Of a DNA stretch of 64,000 bases, positions 36,932 to 50,231 are shown one piece after another; within the stretch, counting starts at the first letter, position 1, and every line of letters begins with the position of its first letter. This DNA is from Jacaranda mimosifolia (Eukaryota > Streptophyta > Magnoliopsida > Lamiales > Bignoniaceae). Both the position numbers and the translations under genes were made by a program. Location of the stretch: the NCBI GenBank assembly GCA_018894105.1, contig CM032133.1:16320501-16384500 (forward strand), read 5' to 3'. The notes under the pieces are model-generated. The model was not told where the DNA came from. It was given only the letters and a program-made list of their open reading frames with translations, and ran no database searches.

Positions 36932-37589
36932 TTAAATCACAGGTGAGTTATTATAAAGTACCAAATCCACATTCCATTTTCAAGTTCAGTCCCCACTTGA
37001 ATTTTTAAACAATGAGCTCTCTAGTTTTATTAAAATTTTAGATATCACTCCCTACCTACTTGATTTGGCAAAAGTATTCTTAAGTATAATAGTTTTCATA
37101 CTCAACTTTTTTTTTTCACTTCGTTTCTATCCACACAACCAAACATCCTTTATCTTCATTTCCAAATACTAAACCCTACCTTCATCTTTCATTACCAGAA
37201 ATGGGAAAAAAAAGTTGCAGAAGCAAACCAAGCTCGACAGCGCAAACAAGGAGCCCGACGGTGCAACCACCACCAGCATGACCACTGCATTTCCATCTTC
37301 TTAATTTATTTTCATCATTTTTAGATTTCTCAGTTTATTTTCTTGATTTATTTTTTCAATTTATTACTAGGTCATTCTCTCCATCTTGTTCCCCCCCCTC
37401 TGAATAAGCAAAAAAAGTTTTTTCCGAAGATGTGGGTATAAAGAAGGAGACGAATTTTGAAGAACTTTGGACTATATTATTTGTATTGGAATCGTAATAT
37501 ATTTGTGGATTATTTTGTGAACAACTACTTTTCAATATGTATTTTCAAACATATTATGTGAACATATTAAGTTCAGTTTATGCTATTAT

Positions 37590-38394
37590 ATTTGCAAATA
37601 CTGATATGTATTTTAGTATTTCACTTCGAGAGATTTATAGTTGATTTCGGGATATGTGTATTTTATTAGCTCAATTATGTACTTGATTTCCAGTGAAAAT
37701 GTAATAGCAGCTACCTGTACAAAATGTGTGATATATATGTATTTTAGTACTTCACTAGGGGAGATTTATACTTGATTTTGGGACATATGTACTTTATTAG
37801 GGCAATTATGTATTTGATTTCCACTAAAAATGTACTAGTAGTTGTCTGAACAAATTGTGTGAGGTATCTGTATTTTAGAACTTCATTAAGGGCGATTTAT
37901 ACTTAATTTCTAGACATATGTACTTCATTAGGGCAATTATGTACTTGATTTTCACTAAAAATGTACTAGCAGTTGCTGAATAGATTATGTGAGTTATTTG
38001 TAATTTAGGACTTCATTAAGGGAGATTTATACTTAATCTCGGGACATATGTATTTTATTAGGGCAATAATGTACTTGATTTCTACTGAAAATGTACTAGC
38101 AGTTGACTGAATAGATTGTTGTGTAAGATATCTGTATTTTAGTACTTCACTAGGGGAGATTTGTACTTCAAAATAACCCTATATATGCTTTGTTTGTTCA
38201 ATCTATGTACTTGATTTTCCACATATTGTACTTCATCTCGCTACAATTTTAATGGAACTAATTCATCAATTGCACAAAATGTACTTCAAAATAACCTAAT
38301 ATATATTTTCTTTGTTCGATGTTTGTACTTGATTTCCACATATTGTATTGAACCTCACTATAGTTATTATATATTAGTTCTTTAGTTGCACAAA
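37590..38394. repeat. 130-bp tandem array in copy C
   Basis: ACTTGATTTCCA-type words recur near 37681, 37811, 37942 and 38071, giving a ~130-bp period; units also hold AAAATGTACTAGCAGTTG and GGGACATATGTACTT. The array grades into the next array type just before the solo LTR. Confidence 0.75.
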
Positions 38395-38399
38395 TACTT

Positions 38400-41386
38400 T
38401 GTAGCACCCTGCCGGAGAGGAGCTTACTTCGGGTCGAGGTGCTATTCCAATCTTATTCACAATAATTCAAACAAGATACGCACCTCAAAACAAAAGTTCA
38501 ATTCAAATAGATCATAGCGACCCAAAACCATTCATTCTAATTTACTGTTACATTCCACGAAACCCAAGGCACACAGATACATACACATAAGAAGATAATG
38601 TCAAGCTTACTTAACTATTTATATAAAGTACCCAAAAGTCTAAGCATAAGAGTTAGGTGCATCTTAGTCAAGTCCATAGATATATACATACATGAGCACC
38701 TAATCTATTATAAAATTTTATACGTCAGCCACTCGGGGAAAGCCTAGAGCCCTCTAAACTCAGAAGGAAACAAGAAATAATAGGAGGGGTAAGTCCTAAG
38801 GACTTAGCAAGGGGAGAATACGACACGTAGTTAAAGGAATACTATTAAAAGTGAATCAAGTAATAAGCAAAGTATTAATAAATAGGGAATCAAGTAACGA
38901 GACATGCAATAACTTATGACACGAAGTAATGATACAACATAACAGATGTCATACAATATTCAGCAGACTGTTAGCAAATCCGACCCTGTTGCTCCCAAGA
39001 CAGAACATAACAAGTAAAATAGAATACAAATATAACATAACCAAGTTTTCCTTATCACTCTGTTACCCAAGCACTCGGCTCAGTAGGTAATAACATGACA
39101 TGTGGCATGGTCGGCCACATGTCGGATCCTGCCACTCGCAGACAGCTACTTCCAACTATTTGCAAGTCAGGATCATGAGTGGGTACTAGCCGGGAAACCG
39201 TCACCATTGGTCTGTTCTACCTGGTCGTCTTTCTGGACCTAGTCCCTAGCCCAACTTCTCATGGCGTCTCTACGAGTAACAAACTTCCCAAGGGCGTCCC
39301 CATGGGTAACATAAAATAATGCCAATGGTAAAACTTCTTTCAAAATTAGCTGATTAGAAGTATGTATGCCATACTGAACGAGATGGTAAAATTCATAAAA
39401 ACATTGGCCGGTAAGGCTATATGAATAACATGCAGAATGATTTGAACCAAGAGCATGAGATGAAGCTGGCTGGCAAGACCGAAACATCAACACATACAAA
39501 GAAAGCCAGTAAGGCTGTAAGGTACTAGGGACAAGAAACTAATAACACAAAAGAAAATTCTAGGCACCAGAACGATTACAAACAAACATAAATGAGTGGA
39601 CAAATAGAGAATTTCCATAAAAGGGGATGGTTCATTTCCCAGAAGAAAGAAAAACCATAACCTCACCTTAAACTCCACATAGGTGCTATCATGTCTTTCG
39701 TTCCTGAAGACCCTAGCTCCTCGTCACCTATTCCAATAGAACGTATTTAAATGTCAAAACATTTGCACTGTATCCTTTAAACAATAATTAAACCATTTAT
39801 GCCTTAATATCGAGTGTTTTCCTGATTATGAGGCATATCTACCTAATCCAGGTTCTCCCCCTATTTCAGTTATAGGTAACTTAGGCTAGAATATTTTGAT
39901 TATCTAAATTATTCTAACAAAATCATCATGCTTCCACCTAGTATAATATTTGGAGTTTTGGTTCCGAAATAATACAGGGTTAATATACTAATCATGCTAA
40001 TGTCACTACATAGTATTGTCGAAGGATTTATTTGTTCTGAGTCATTGATCATTTCTTAAGTTAATATCCTCAAGCTCTTGTATAATAATTCAACCAAATT
40101 GTAAGAAATTACCATGTTCCATTAAAAATTAATCCTTGCAACATTACACAAAATTAGGGTTTTAATTACATCAATCACTAATAATTATGTTCTAATTTCC
40201 AATTTGGCCCCACCACTAGCACTGTACACAACTTATGTATTCAAATATTTTGGTTTGACATCATAAATCTTATCTCAATCATTCCAGTCCATAATTACAA
40301 TTTAGTCTGATTAACTTAACTTACATCAATAATCAACTTAATTGATGATATTAATTATTTCCTAATTAACAATTCAAGTCCACATATCACTTATAGACAA
40401 GTTTTTATGTTCAATCGTACGCCTTACAATTGCATATTTTGGTCTAATAACGAATATTTCACATCATAATTAACTTAAGAACTCAACCAAATTAAATTCA
40501 TGAATTAGTTTAATCAATCAGCCAGAGTTTTGCCCAATTGATCGAATTCGAGGCCAAATCATCGCGTGATAGTAGCCTGTATGCACTAGATCGCCACCTC
40601 AATGGCGCTGGTGATAAGTCACCAGAGTGCCGCTACTAAAAGGTGCGCCTTGCTGCATTGATCAAAAGCCCTATGTTGATTTCTGGTTTCGCCACCATTC
40701 CGCCATTTAATTATACCAACAATCGCCAGCCCCGCTGTCGGCCACTGCCACGCCCCTTTTCAAATTATTCCTTTATCATTGCTAGAAACTCCAAATTAAA
40801 GCTACTAATTGCTTCTACTCATCGAGCTTATCAATTTTTACCCCTTGGTAGTGCCCAATTGTTGCTGGAAATGAGCTACCCTTCATCACCATCGATTTGC
40901 TCCGTTTATCTGTTCGCCGTCACATGTTCACCGGGAATTTTTGGGGAAAATAGGTACCATTATTGTTCGTCTCGTTGAGAAAAGAAGATGGTGGGGTTTA
41001 CTTTTGAGTTTTGTTCGGTGAGAAATCGCTGGAGAGGAGGGTTGTGGGTTGCATGTGAAAATTTGAAGAATTTTAGGTGGTGTTTTGCTATTTATAGTTG
41101 TAATTTTCCAAAATTTTAAAATGGACCCCAAACTTTTCTTAGTTTTCATTAAAACCACTAGGAGTTTCAGTCAGCTTTTAATTCAGCCCTTAATTTATTT
41201 AATGCTTTAGATTGAACTAGTTGACCCATTTTATTTACAATTTGACCCTAAGAATTTTCAAATTCCTGACAATTAAGTCCTCCTTATTTTCATTTTGAGC
41301 CCCATTTTTCTTTTTATTTTTTTGTCAAATTAATATTTTAATTTTTAAATCTTACCTTCTAAAATGCTAAATTTACGAGTGTTATA
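38400..41386 (-). mobile_element. Solo LTR of a Ty3/gypsy (Del/Tekay-like) element
   Basis: A 5-bp duplication TACTT lies at 38395-38399 and 41387-41391. On the minus strand the insert begins TATAACACTCGTAAATTTAG (TG probably mutated to TA) and ends CCGGCAGGGTGCTACA, i.e. LTR-like ends close to TGTAACAC...CA. Flanking array sequence rejoins cleanly when it is removed. No gag or pol frame is present over 2987 bp, so it is read as a solo LTR left by recombination. A minus-strand TATATAAATAG (38615-38625) is a candidate LTR TATA box. Assignment to the chromovirus Del/Tekay group is by resemblance of the first ~50 bp and the great length only. Confidence 0.75.
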
Positions 41387-41391
41387 TACTT

Positions 41392-42928
41392 CAAAATAAA
41401 CTCATATATATCTCGTTTGTTCGATATTTGTACTTGATTTTCCCGATATTGTACTTCACCTCGCTTTAACTTTTATAGAACTTGAGTTTCGTTCAATATT
41501 TTTCCTTTTATTTCTTGGGAATAAACAACCGAAACTCTAAAATATGCTAATATTAGTAAGATATGGATACAAACATGTTAAAGTAGTTAAAAGATAACTA
41601 CTAATATTCAACAAATTAAGTGATCGTTCACGGTAGTATAAAGAATCCTTATGCATTCAAAGTTGTAAACACAATGAGCATATGACGATCATATCTGTCC
41701 TATCACCCATACAAATATTTAGAGTAGCTGATTTGATAGTCTTAAAATTATTGTACGTAGCTTTACTAAAACTTTAAGTAGATCTAATTCTTCAATTGTA
41801 CAAAGTATACTTCAAAATAACCCCATATATACTTTTTTTGTTCAATCTTTGTACTTGATTTTTGATATATTGTACTTCACCTCGCTACAATTTTAATGGA
41901 ATTAATTCTTCAATTGTACAAAGTGTACTTCAAAATAACCTTATCTATAATTTATTTGTTCGATCATTGTACTTGATTTTCTGCATATTTATGCTTAACT
42001 TCATTACAACTATTATAGATTAGTTCTTTAATTGCATAAAGTGTACTTTAAAATAACCATATATATACTTTGTTTGTTCAATTTATATACTTGATTTCCC
42101 ATATATTGTACTTCACCTCGCTACTTTAATGGAACATGAGTTTCATTCTATATTTTTCATGAGAATAAAGAACCAAAATTCTAAAAATACGTGCAATATT
42201 AGTAAGGTATAGATACAAACGTGTTAAAGTAGTTAAGAGATAACTATCAGCATTCAACAAATTAAGTAATCATTCGCAGTAGTATAAAGTATCCTTATGC
42301 ATTCAAAGTTGTAAACATAGTAAGCATATGACGATTATATCCATCATATCACCCGTACAAAATGCTTAGAGCAATTGTTGTAATAGTCTCAAAAATATTG
42401 TACATAACCTTATTAAAATTTTAAATAGAACTAATTCTTCAATTGTACAAAGTATACTTCAAAATAACCCTATATATACTTTATTTGTTCGATCTTTATA
42501 CTTAATTTCCAGCATATTGTACTTTACCTTGCTAAAACTTTAATGGAACTAATTCTTCAATTGCATAGAGTGTACTTCAAAATAACCCCATCCGTACTTT
42601 GTTTGTTCAATCATTATATTTGATTTTTTGCATATTTGTACTTAACCTCACTACAACTATTATAGATTAGTTTTTTAATTGTACAAAGTGTGTTTATTCG
42701 ATTTATATACTTGATTTCCTGCATATTGTACTTCACCTAGCTACTTTAATGAAGCATAGGTTTCATTCCATATTTTTCTTGAGAATAAACAATAAAAACT
42801 CTACAAATGTGTATAATATTAGTAAGGTATGAATGCAAGCGTGTTAAAGTAGTTAAGAAATAACTACTAGCATTTAGCAAATTAAGTGATCATTCGCGGT
42901 AGTGTAAAGTATCCATATGCATTCAAAG
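41392..42928. repeat. ~120-bp GTAC-rich arrays and core-like blocks of copy C
   Basis: Units contain AATTCTTCAATTGCACAAAG, TGTACTTCAAAATAACCCCA and TTGTACTTGATTTCC. They are punctuated at roughly 600-650-bp intervals by blocks similar to the conserved core (GTTGTAAACACAATGAGCAT at ~41665 and again near 42310), so a higher-order repeat is present. The array resumes after the copia insertion at 48534-49350. Confidence 0.75.
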
Positions 42929-43933
42929 TGTTAATTCAGTATATGGAATTCTGTGATCAACTAGTCGAGGTGAGAATGGAGCTCTCTATCTTTAGGATGA
43001 ATTAGCCCCGCACTGGTGCTAATGACAACTAGCTATCGTCTCCCAAGATACGACGACTAATTCAGACGGTAGCAGGACTACAAACCGTCTGATCTCTCAA
43101 ACTTAAACGTACTGAAACTCTTTTTTGGACTCTGGATTATACAGAAATTATTGTATAAAGTATGATTGTATGAATGTTATCCGAGACTATTTATAGAGCC
43201 AAAATTGCATCCTGAAGGTGGTCAAAGTGGCTGCTATTTTTCCAAAGCAACAATTATTTTATCAATGCAGATAGGTTGAAAGATGCAGTCCAAATGCATC
43301 TTCTGCCTACTCATAACTGGAGGTTTGCTTTTTCCATATAGTGCTTTATATTTTCTAGAAATTTTCTTATTTTCAGCAAAAGTTGAAAATTAAATTTTGG
43401 CAGAAGTTTGAAGGTTTTTGTTGGGCCAAATAAAATTTGGTATAAAAAGTTAATATTGGACTAAAGTCCCAATTTAATTTAGTCTAAGCCCAAGCCTAAA
43501 CCTACAACCATGCTAAGCCCAAGCCCAGCCCAGTAGGCCGAAAGGGCTGGGGCCAGCGGCGCGCGCACGTATGGGTTGGATGAATCCACTACCATGTAAG
43601 TCCTCTCCCATCCAAACACTTGTGGTACCCCCAAGGGGCCCAACCCTACCTCCACACTTGAGATATATATTTTAGTCCACCTTTTATTCATCTTATAATG
43701 TAGGATGAAGTTTCACTTCTCCTATTTCTTTGGCTCATTCTTTAGCCTTCTTAATCAACCATCAAGTAACTCACTTTGACCATTAATTTCTCATTCATTT
43801 GAAATTGATTTTGGCCAATTAAATATATTATCATCATCTACATGTGGTGTAGTTTACAACGATCACTAATTTCTTAGAAATTAATACTTTAAGCCTACTT
43901 AAATAGTTGATCAAAGAAGACCAATTTCCAATA
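42929..43933 (-). repeat. 3' LTR of the copia element
   Basis: It matches 47681-48533 along most of its length (shared GGAATTCTGTGAT, GACAACTAGCTATC, CCAAATGCATCTTCTGC). The outer end on the internal side reads CCAATA where the partner has CCAACA, so the expected terminal TG/CA is mutated. Confidence 0.85.
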
Positions 43934-44689
43934 GTCCCTCACATGAATGAAAATTAATGCGACTGATGATGCATGTGTTTATGCAGACACAAGAGAGTTC
44001 AGGCAAACAACTATTGCATCAGGATAGATAACTTGTGGCTTTGAACCTTCCTTACATTAGGTTTACTTGGCTAATCAGTGAACATGATGCCTTGAACTGT
44101 TCAGCCATTAGTGTGAACCAAGACAATAGTACCCTCACAATAGTTGTCCTTTCGCTTTTTAGTTCTTTGTGGTTGTGTCTGTTTTGGCCGTGGACACTGA
44201 TCTTGGATTTATAAGTATTTACGATGAAGCGGCCCATCTTCACACCTATATAGGTGATCTCCCACATAAAGTACCCTACCAAACTCCGCTATTCTAGCTT
44301 TGGGAATCATTAAGAGTCTAGTCTCAACCTTGCACCTACTCTGTAGGCAACACTTCCATATCATATGAATAGATTGAAGTGCTCACATGAACTGTTATAA
44401 CTTAGTTGTCCCATTAAACTAAGTTTTTGGGATCTCCAATCATTATGGTTGGGTTTCCACTATGTCGGTTCTTAAACTTATGGTTTTTAGTCCCATTCCT
44501 CTATACAGACGTTTCACTTGATCTTTGGGCAGGCCAACGGATCCACTAAATTCTCCTTAGAGATCATATAGTTAAGTGAAATTATCCCATTTAAGATCAA
44601 TTGCCTTATGGTATTATGTTGTCATCTGATATGAAAAGATTTACTATTATACATGCGGCTTTGAGCCTTTTCGATTCTTGATTGACTAT

Positions 44690-46740
44690 CACAATGAATT
44701 ATGATGGTAGAAACTGATTTAGGCCAACAAGGAATATCCTCTAGGAAATTTTGGAGCCATTATATTTCTTCTCTGGCTTTGTCTAAAGCAATAAATTCAG
44801 ACTCCATTGTAGAACGAGCTATACACGTTTATTTAGAGGATTTCCAGGACACAATAGCTCCACCGAGTATGTATACATATCTACTGGTGGACTTGGTGTC
44901 CTTTGTGTTAGATATCCAGTTAACATTACTATATCCTTCCAATACAACTGGATATCTAGTGTATTGTAACCCATAATCCATTGTGTACCTAAGAAATCTA
45001 AGTACCTTTATTAGTACTTTCTAGTGTTCATTGTCAAGATTGCTCATAAATATACTTAACTTGTTTATAGAGCATGCAATGTCAGGGCGAGTGCAGTTTG
45101 TTAGAAACATCAAACTGCCTATTATTCTCGAGTATTCTACTTGAGATACGGGTTCACCAGTATTATTGCTCAGATGTTGACTGGGATCCATGGGTGTTTT
45201 TACAGGAGTGTTGTGTCATACACATTAAATTTCTTGAGAATTTTCTCAACATAATGGGATTAAGTTAGAATTAGACCATCAGATATTCTAATTATTTTGA
45301 TCCCTTGTACTACATCTGCTACACCTGTATCTTTCATGTCAAAATGCTTTATAAGAATTTTCTTGGTAGTTAAGATAATATCTTGATTGCTACCCATTAT
45401 TAGCATGTCTTCAACATCAGGCAAACCATTACAAATTCACTTTTAGTGCCTTTGAAGTAAACACATTTATCGCACTCATTTACTTTAAAACCATTTGACA
45501 ACATTACTTTGTAAAATTTTTCATGCCATTGTTTTGGAGCTTGTTTGAGCCCATATAATGACTTAATAAGTCTGCTCACTTTCTTTTCTTGTTTGGGAAC
45601 AACAAATCATTCAGGTTGTTCTATATAGATTTCTTTATCAAGCTTACCATTTAGGAAGACTGTTTTCACATCCATTTGATGTATTTAAGGTTATTCAGGG
45701 TTGCTATTGCAATGAACACCTTGATTGATATGATTCTTGTTACCGGTGAGTAATTATGGAAGAAATCAAGTCCTTCATTTTGTTTGAACCCTTTTGCTAC
45801 CAACTTAGCCTTGTATTTGTCTATAGAGCCATCTACCTTGTATTTTCCTCATAGAATCCACTTGCAGCCCAGTAGCTTGTGGCCTACTGGGACATCAATG
45901 AGATCCCACGTGTGATTCTACATGAGCGACTTTATTTCATGGTTCATAGATTCTTTCCAAAAACGTACTTTTGGACTAGACAATGCTTCACTAATTGTCT
46001 GTAGTTCACTTTCTAACATATAAGTTAGGAAGTCTGGGCCAAACGTCTTTTCCTTTCGGACCTTTTTGCTTTGTCTTGGTTCTTCATTAGTTTGAGAGCC
46101 ACTTGTTGATCTAGAGCTCCTTTACGAAAGCTTGATGCTTCCTTATCTTTGCAAGGAAAGATATTTTCGAAAAATACAGCATTTCTGAATTGAATAATCA
46201 TTCCTTCATTTATATTAGGAATTGCAGATTTATGCACAAAGAATCTATAGGCACTACTATTGTGTGTATATCTAATGAAAATGTAATCAACAGTTTTCGG
46301 CCCTATTCTTAACTGTTTTAGCTTAGGTACCCCCACCATAGCCAAGCACCCCCACACTTTCACATATTTGTTTGAAGGTTTGTGACCTTTCCATAATTCA
46401 TAAGGGGTTTTATCTTTCCCTTTGTGGGGTATTTTGTTCAAAATATGGTTAGCTGAAAGAATACCTTCCCCCCTACACGTTCTGAGGTAACCCAGAATTA
46501 ATAAACATAGCATCCATCATTTCCATAAGAGTTCAATTTTTACATTGAGCAACTCCATCGGATTAAGATGAGTAAGGAGCCATCATTTGATGAATAATGC
46601 CAAGATTTGAACAGAATTCTTCAAATGGTGCTCCACATTCACCACCTCTATCACTTTTGATAGCTTTAATTTGTTTGCTAAGTTGATTTTCAACCTTAGT
46701 TTTATAGTACTTGAATGCTTCCAATGCTTTATCTTTGCTC
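44690..46740 (-). pseudogene. Copia pol remnant: integrase, reverse transcriptase, RNase H
   Basis: Read on the minus strand, the integrase core is at ~46520-46730 (SDRGGEC...GIIHQMMAPYS) and its C-terminal part at 46025-46513 (HILNKIPHKGKDKTPYELW). Reverse transcriptase lies at ~45290-45960, with LLGCKWI, KAKLVAKGFKQ and the catalytic VDDMLIMG. RNase H follows to ~44700 ([34 protein letters not shown]). Several stops and frameshifts separate these pieces. Confidence 0.85.
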
Positions 46741-46749
46741 ACTATGGAT

Positions 46750-47650
46750 TAATTCTAGAGGCATCATGCTCCTTTCAACCGAGTGAAAAGGAGCTTTAGC
46801 TATTTTAGCTTCAACACATATTTCACACTTATAAGTTGTGTCAATTTGAAATGGAGGCAATAATTCCAAATTCACTAATTGAAGCAAAGTGTTGAAATTA
46901 ACATGTCCTAATCTAACACGTCATAAATCACAACACTCAATCAAGTAAGTAGAATCGAAGGCTTTATTTTCATTCACTTGAAGGTTTTTTAGTATAAGCA
47001 TTACATAGAATTTGAATAGCTTATTCTGCACATAGTCGCTTCCTAGAAATAGACCTCTATTTTGTTCTTGCCTATCTTAACATCAGACATCCGATTGTCC
47101 TCTTCAATTCACAATTGGACAATCAAATTTTCAAGACCCATCGCATTTCTTTTGTGTTTGAGATAGTTCTTGAAATCCTTCCATGGTGGCGACAGCTTTT
47201 CAATTATTATAGCTAGTTGAAAGGATTCACTCAAAATCATGTTTTAAAAATGAATTTTGTGCAGAATAATTTATAGTTCTTGGACTTGGCTCACGATAGA
47301 TTTGGAATCTGCCATCTTGTTGTCCAAAAATTTGGCCACCACCAATTTCTTCAGACCAACATCTTCTGCTCGGTATTTCTTGTCAAGAGACTCCCACAAC
47401 TCTTTGACTGTCTTAATAATGCTGCAAACTTACCCATTTTTGGACGTTAGTGTCATCTTCAAGTACATTGGGTGCATCTTCTTTCAAGAATCTGACAAGG
47501 CATAAGGTCATGAGGTAAAATAACATTTTCTACTACCATCTCTTGAAATCAAGTCTAGTAAACTTTTCCAATCTCTCTGTGAGCAGGGATAGGTGCAACG
47601 GAAGGAGCAACAATAGTAGTTAGAGGAATAGTAACGTGGTTAGATGCCAT
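46750..47650 (-). pseudogene. Copia gag and pre-integrase remnant
   Basis: The minus-strand ATG at 47648-47650 opens MASNHVTIPLTTIV; after a frameshift near 47590 comes LEKFTRLDFKRW, two stops, then LFYLMTLCLVRFLKEDAP, a UBN2/DUF4219-type copia gag. At ~46800-46930 the GAG-pre-integrase segment [20 protein letters not shown] is readable. The protease region between them could not be recognised and may be deleted. Confidence 0.75.
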
Positions 47651-47680
47651 GATCACAAAAACTAATAGTTCGTCTTAAAA

Positions 47681-48533
47681 TTATTATTTCGGTAGTAGGA
47701 ATTCTGTGATTAACTAGTTCAGGCAAGAGATGAGCTCTCTATCTTTAAGACTAATTAGCCCTACACTGGTGCTAGCGACAACTAGCTATCTTCTCCCAAG
47801 ATACAATGACTAATTTAGATGGTAGCAGCACTACAAGCCATTTGATCACTCAAACTTTAAGGTATTGAAACTCTCTTTTAAACTCTAGATTATGCAAAAA
47901 ATGTTGTATAAAGTATGATTGTATGAATGTTATTTGGGACTATTTATAGAGCCAAAATTGCATCCAAAATGCGGTCAAAGTGGCTGCTATTTTTCCAAAG
48001 CAACAATTATTTTATCAATGCAGGCAGGTTGAAAGATGTAGTCCAAATGCATCTTCTGCTTGCTCGTAATTGGAGGTTTGCTTTTCCCATACACTATTTT
48101 ATATTTTCCAAAAATTTTCTTATTTTTAAGTAATGAAAATTAAATTTTTGGTAGAAGTTTGAAGGTTTTTGTTGGGCTAAATAAAATTCAAATTAAATTT
48201 GATCTAAAAAGTTAATATTGGACTAATGGTCCAATTTAAACCAAGCCCAACCTAAGCCCAACTCAACCAAGCCCAGCCGAACCAGGCAAGCGGCGGCATC
48301 GCCACACATATGTGGGTTGGATTAAACCCACTACCATGTAGGTCTTCTTCCTTCCAAACACTTGTGGTACCCCCTAAGGGCCCCAGCCCTTATCTCCACA
48401 CTTGAGATATATATATTTTAGTCCACCTTTTATTCATCTTACAATGTGAGATGGAGTTTCACTTCTCCCATTCCTTTGGCTCATTCTTTAGTCTTCTTAG
48501 TCAAAGTTGGTCAAAGAAGACCAATTTCCAACA
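47681..48533 (-). repeat. 5' LTR of the copia element
   Basis: Partner of 42929-43933, shortened by an internal deletion near 48500. The internal start at ~47681 is approximate because the outermost bases have diverged. Confidence 0.8.
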
Positions 48534-49350
48534 CAAAGTTGTAAACATAATGAGCATATTATGATTATATCCGTCCTATCATCCGCACAAATACTTAGAG
48601 CAGTTGGTCTAATAGTTTCAAAGTATTGTAGTTAACCTCAATAAAACTTTAAATAGAACTAATTCTTCAATTGTTCAAAGTATACTTCAAAATAAATCCA
48701 TATATACTTCGTTTGTTTGATCTTAGTACTTGATCTCCAGCATATTGTTCTCCACCTCGCTACAAGTTTAATGGAACTAATTTTTCAATTGCACAAAGTA
48801 TACTTCAAAACAACCCCAGTTATACTTTATTTGTTATATAATTGTACTTCACTTTTTGCATAATTGTACTTAACATCACTACAACTATTATAGATTAATT
48901 CTTCAATTGCACAAAGTGTACTTTAAAACAACCCTATATGTACTTCATTTGTTAGATTTATGTACTTGATTTTTTGAATATTGCACTTTACCTCACTACA
49001 ACTTTAATGGAACTAATTTTTCAATTGCGAAAAGCGTACTTCAGAATAATCCAATATATACTTCGTCTGTCCGGTCTTTGTACTTAATTTCCTTCATATT
49101 GTACTAAACCTCACTACAACTATTATAAATTAATTACAAATATACAAAGTGTATTTTAAAATAACCCCATCGATACTTGGTTTGTTCTATTTATGTATTT
49201 GTTTCCAACATATTATATTTAACGTTACAACTTCAATGGAACTAACTCTTTATTTAAACAAGGGGTGCTTTAAAATAAACAACATCTATACTTTATTTGT
49301 TTGATTTATGTATTTGATTTTCAATATATTGTACTTTACCTCACCACTAC
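48534..49350. repeat. Right-hand part of the copy C arrays
   Basis: Resumes exactly where the sequence at 42928 was broken (TTCAAAG then TTGTAAACATAATGAGCAT). ~120-bp units with AATTCTTCAATTGCACAAAG and GTACTTCAAAATAA words continue, increasingly degraded. Confidence 0.75.
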
Positions 49351-50231
49351 TTTTATACTTCAAATTTATTGCATTTGTACTCTATTAATTCCACTTATAT
49401 ACTTGATGTACATATTTTTGTACTTAACATCCACATTGGCTTTGCTAGGAAAATGGTGCACAATATTAACATCCAATATCAACAATATAGTCCAAATTAA
49501 CCTCCAATGTCAACAAAATTCAAACCCGAGCATTTTCATTACTTAAAATGAAGTATGCCATATGCTTTGATCCTATCTTGGATTTCAAATTCTCCAATGT
49601 AGTTTAAAAATATTGGGGGGAACAATGAGAGTAAACACCAAAATAATGAAGTACAATTTCACGTCTTCCAAGTATAAATTAGAGATTTTCAGATATTACA
49701 ACCAAAATCATATATCGACTAAAACAAGAGTTCAAACAAAAAATATAAGAAAATCTACCTGAAAAACTATTAAAAGGGGGAAATCATGGGCGATGAAAGA
49801 AAGAAAAATATATGAACTGAGCAGCAGAAAACACCCTCTGAGACTTAAGCACCCATACCTCTATTCTCTTCTTTCTCTTCTTCGCACCTTGCTCGTGCTA
49901 TTTTTCTTCTTTGTCTCATCTCATCTTCGCGCCTTTTCTTCTTTCCCATCTTGTCTTCGCATTTTTTTCTTTTTGGCAGAGGAAAAGTCACACTCCTTGT
50001 TGCAAAAAAGAAGCATTATTTTGGAATGAAAAATTGCTTTTCTTTTTGGCCAGTTCTTTTGTTGTTTTGACTAAGTATAAGGACATTTAGGTCTTTCTCA
50101 AAGAAATGTGGAGTGATTCCTAAAATTTTATAGAAAGTAAGGAGTGGAGTGTTTTAAAAAAAATAAGTTGGGAGTAAAATGAAAATTGAAAGTAGATGTG
50201 GGTATTTAATCCTAATTAATTGTTAAATCAT

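Larger units (their letters stand above)
42929..48533 (-). mobile_element. Decayed Ty1/copia retrotransposon nested in copy C
   Basis: A 5-bp duplication CAAAG lies at 42924-42928 and 48534-48538. Terminal repeats are at 42929-43933 (3' LTR) and about 47681-48533 (5' LTR); the latter has lost ~150 bp. On the minus strand the 5' LTR begins TGTTGGAAATTGG. Internal order on the minus strand is gag, integrase, reverse transcriptase, RNase H, i.e. copia order. A purine-rich tract (TGTGAGGGAC) precedes the 3' LTR. All frames are broken, so it is not autonomous. Confidence 0.88.
36941..50222 (+). mobile_element. Non-autonomous Mutator-like element, copy C (with two nested retrotransposon insertions)
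   Basis: Flanks carry TTAAATCAC (36932-36940) and TTAAATCAT (50223-50231), a 9-bp duplication with one mismatch. The left end (AGGTGAGTTATTATAAAGTA) and right end (ATTTAATCCTAATTAATTG) match those of copies A and B. It is 13.3 kb long only because a solo LTR (38400-41386) and a copia element (42929-48533) were inserted; removing both leaves ~4.7 kb. The remaining interior is GTAC-rich arrays. Same orientation as copy B. Confidence 0.8.

Noticed and set aside
40643..40978. Plus-strand frame of 111 codons in the solo LTR
   Set aside because: It lies in the U3-like part of an LTR, has no homologue I recognise, and lacks gene context.
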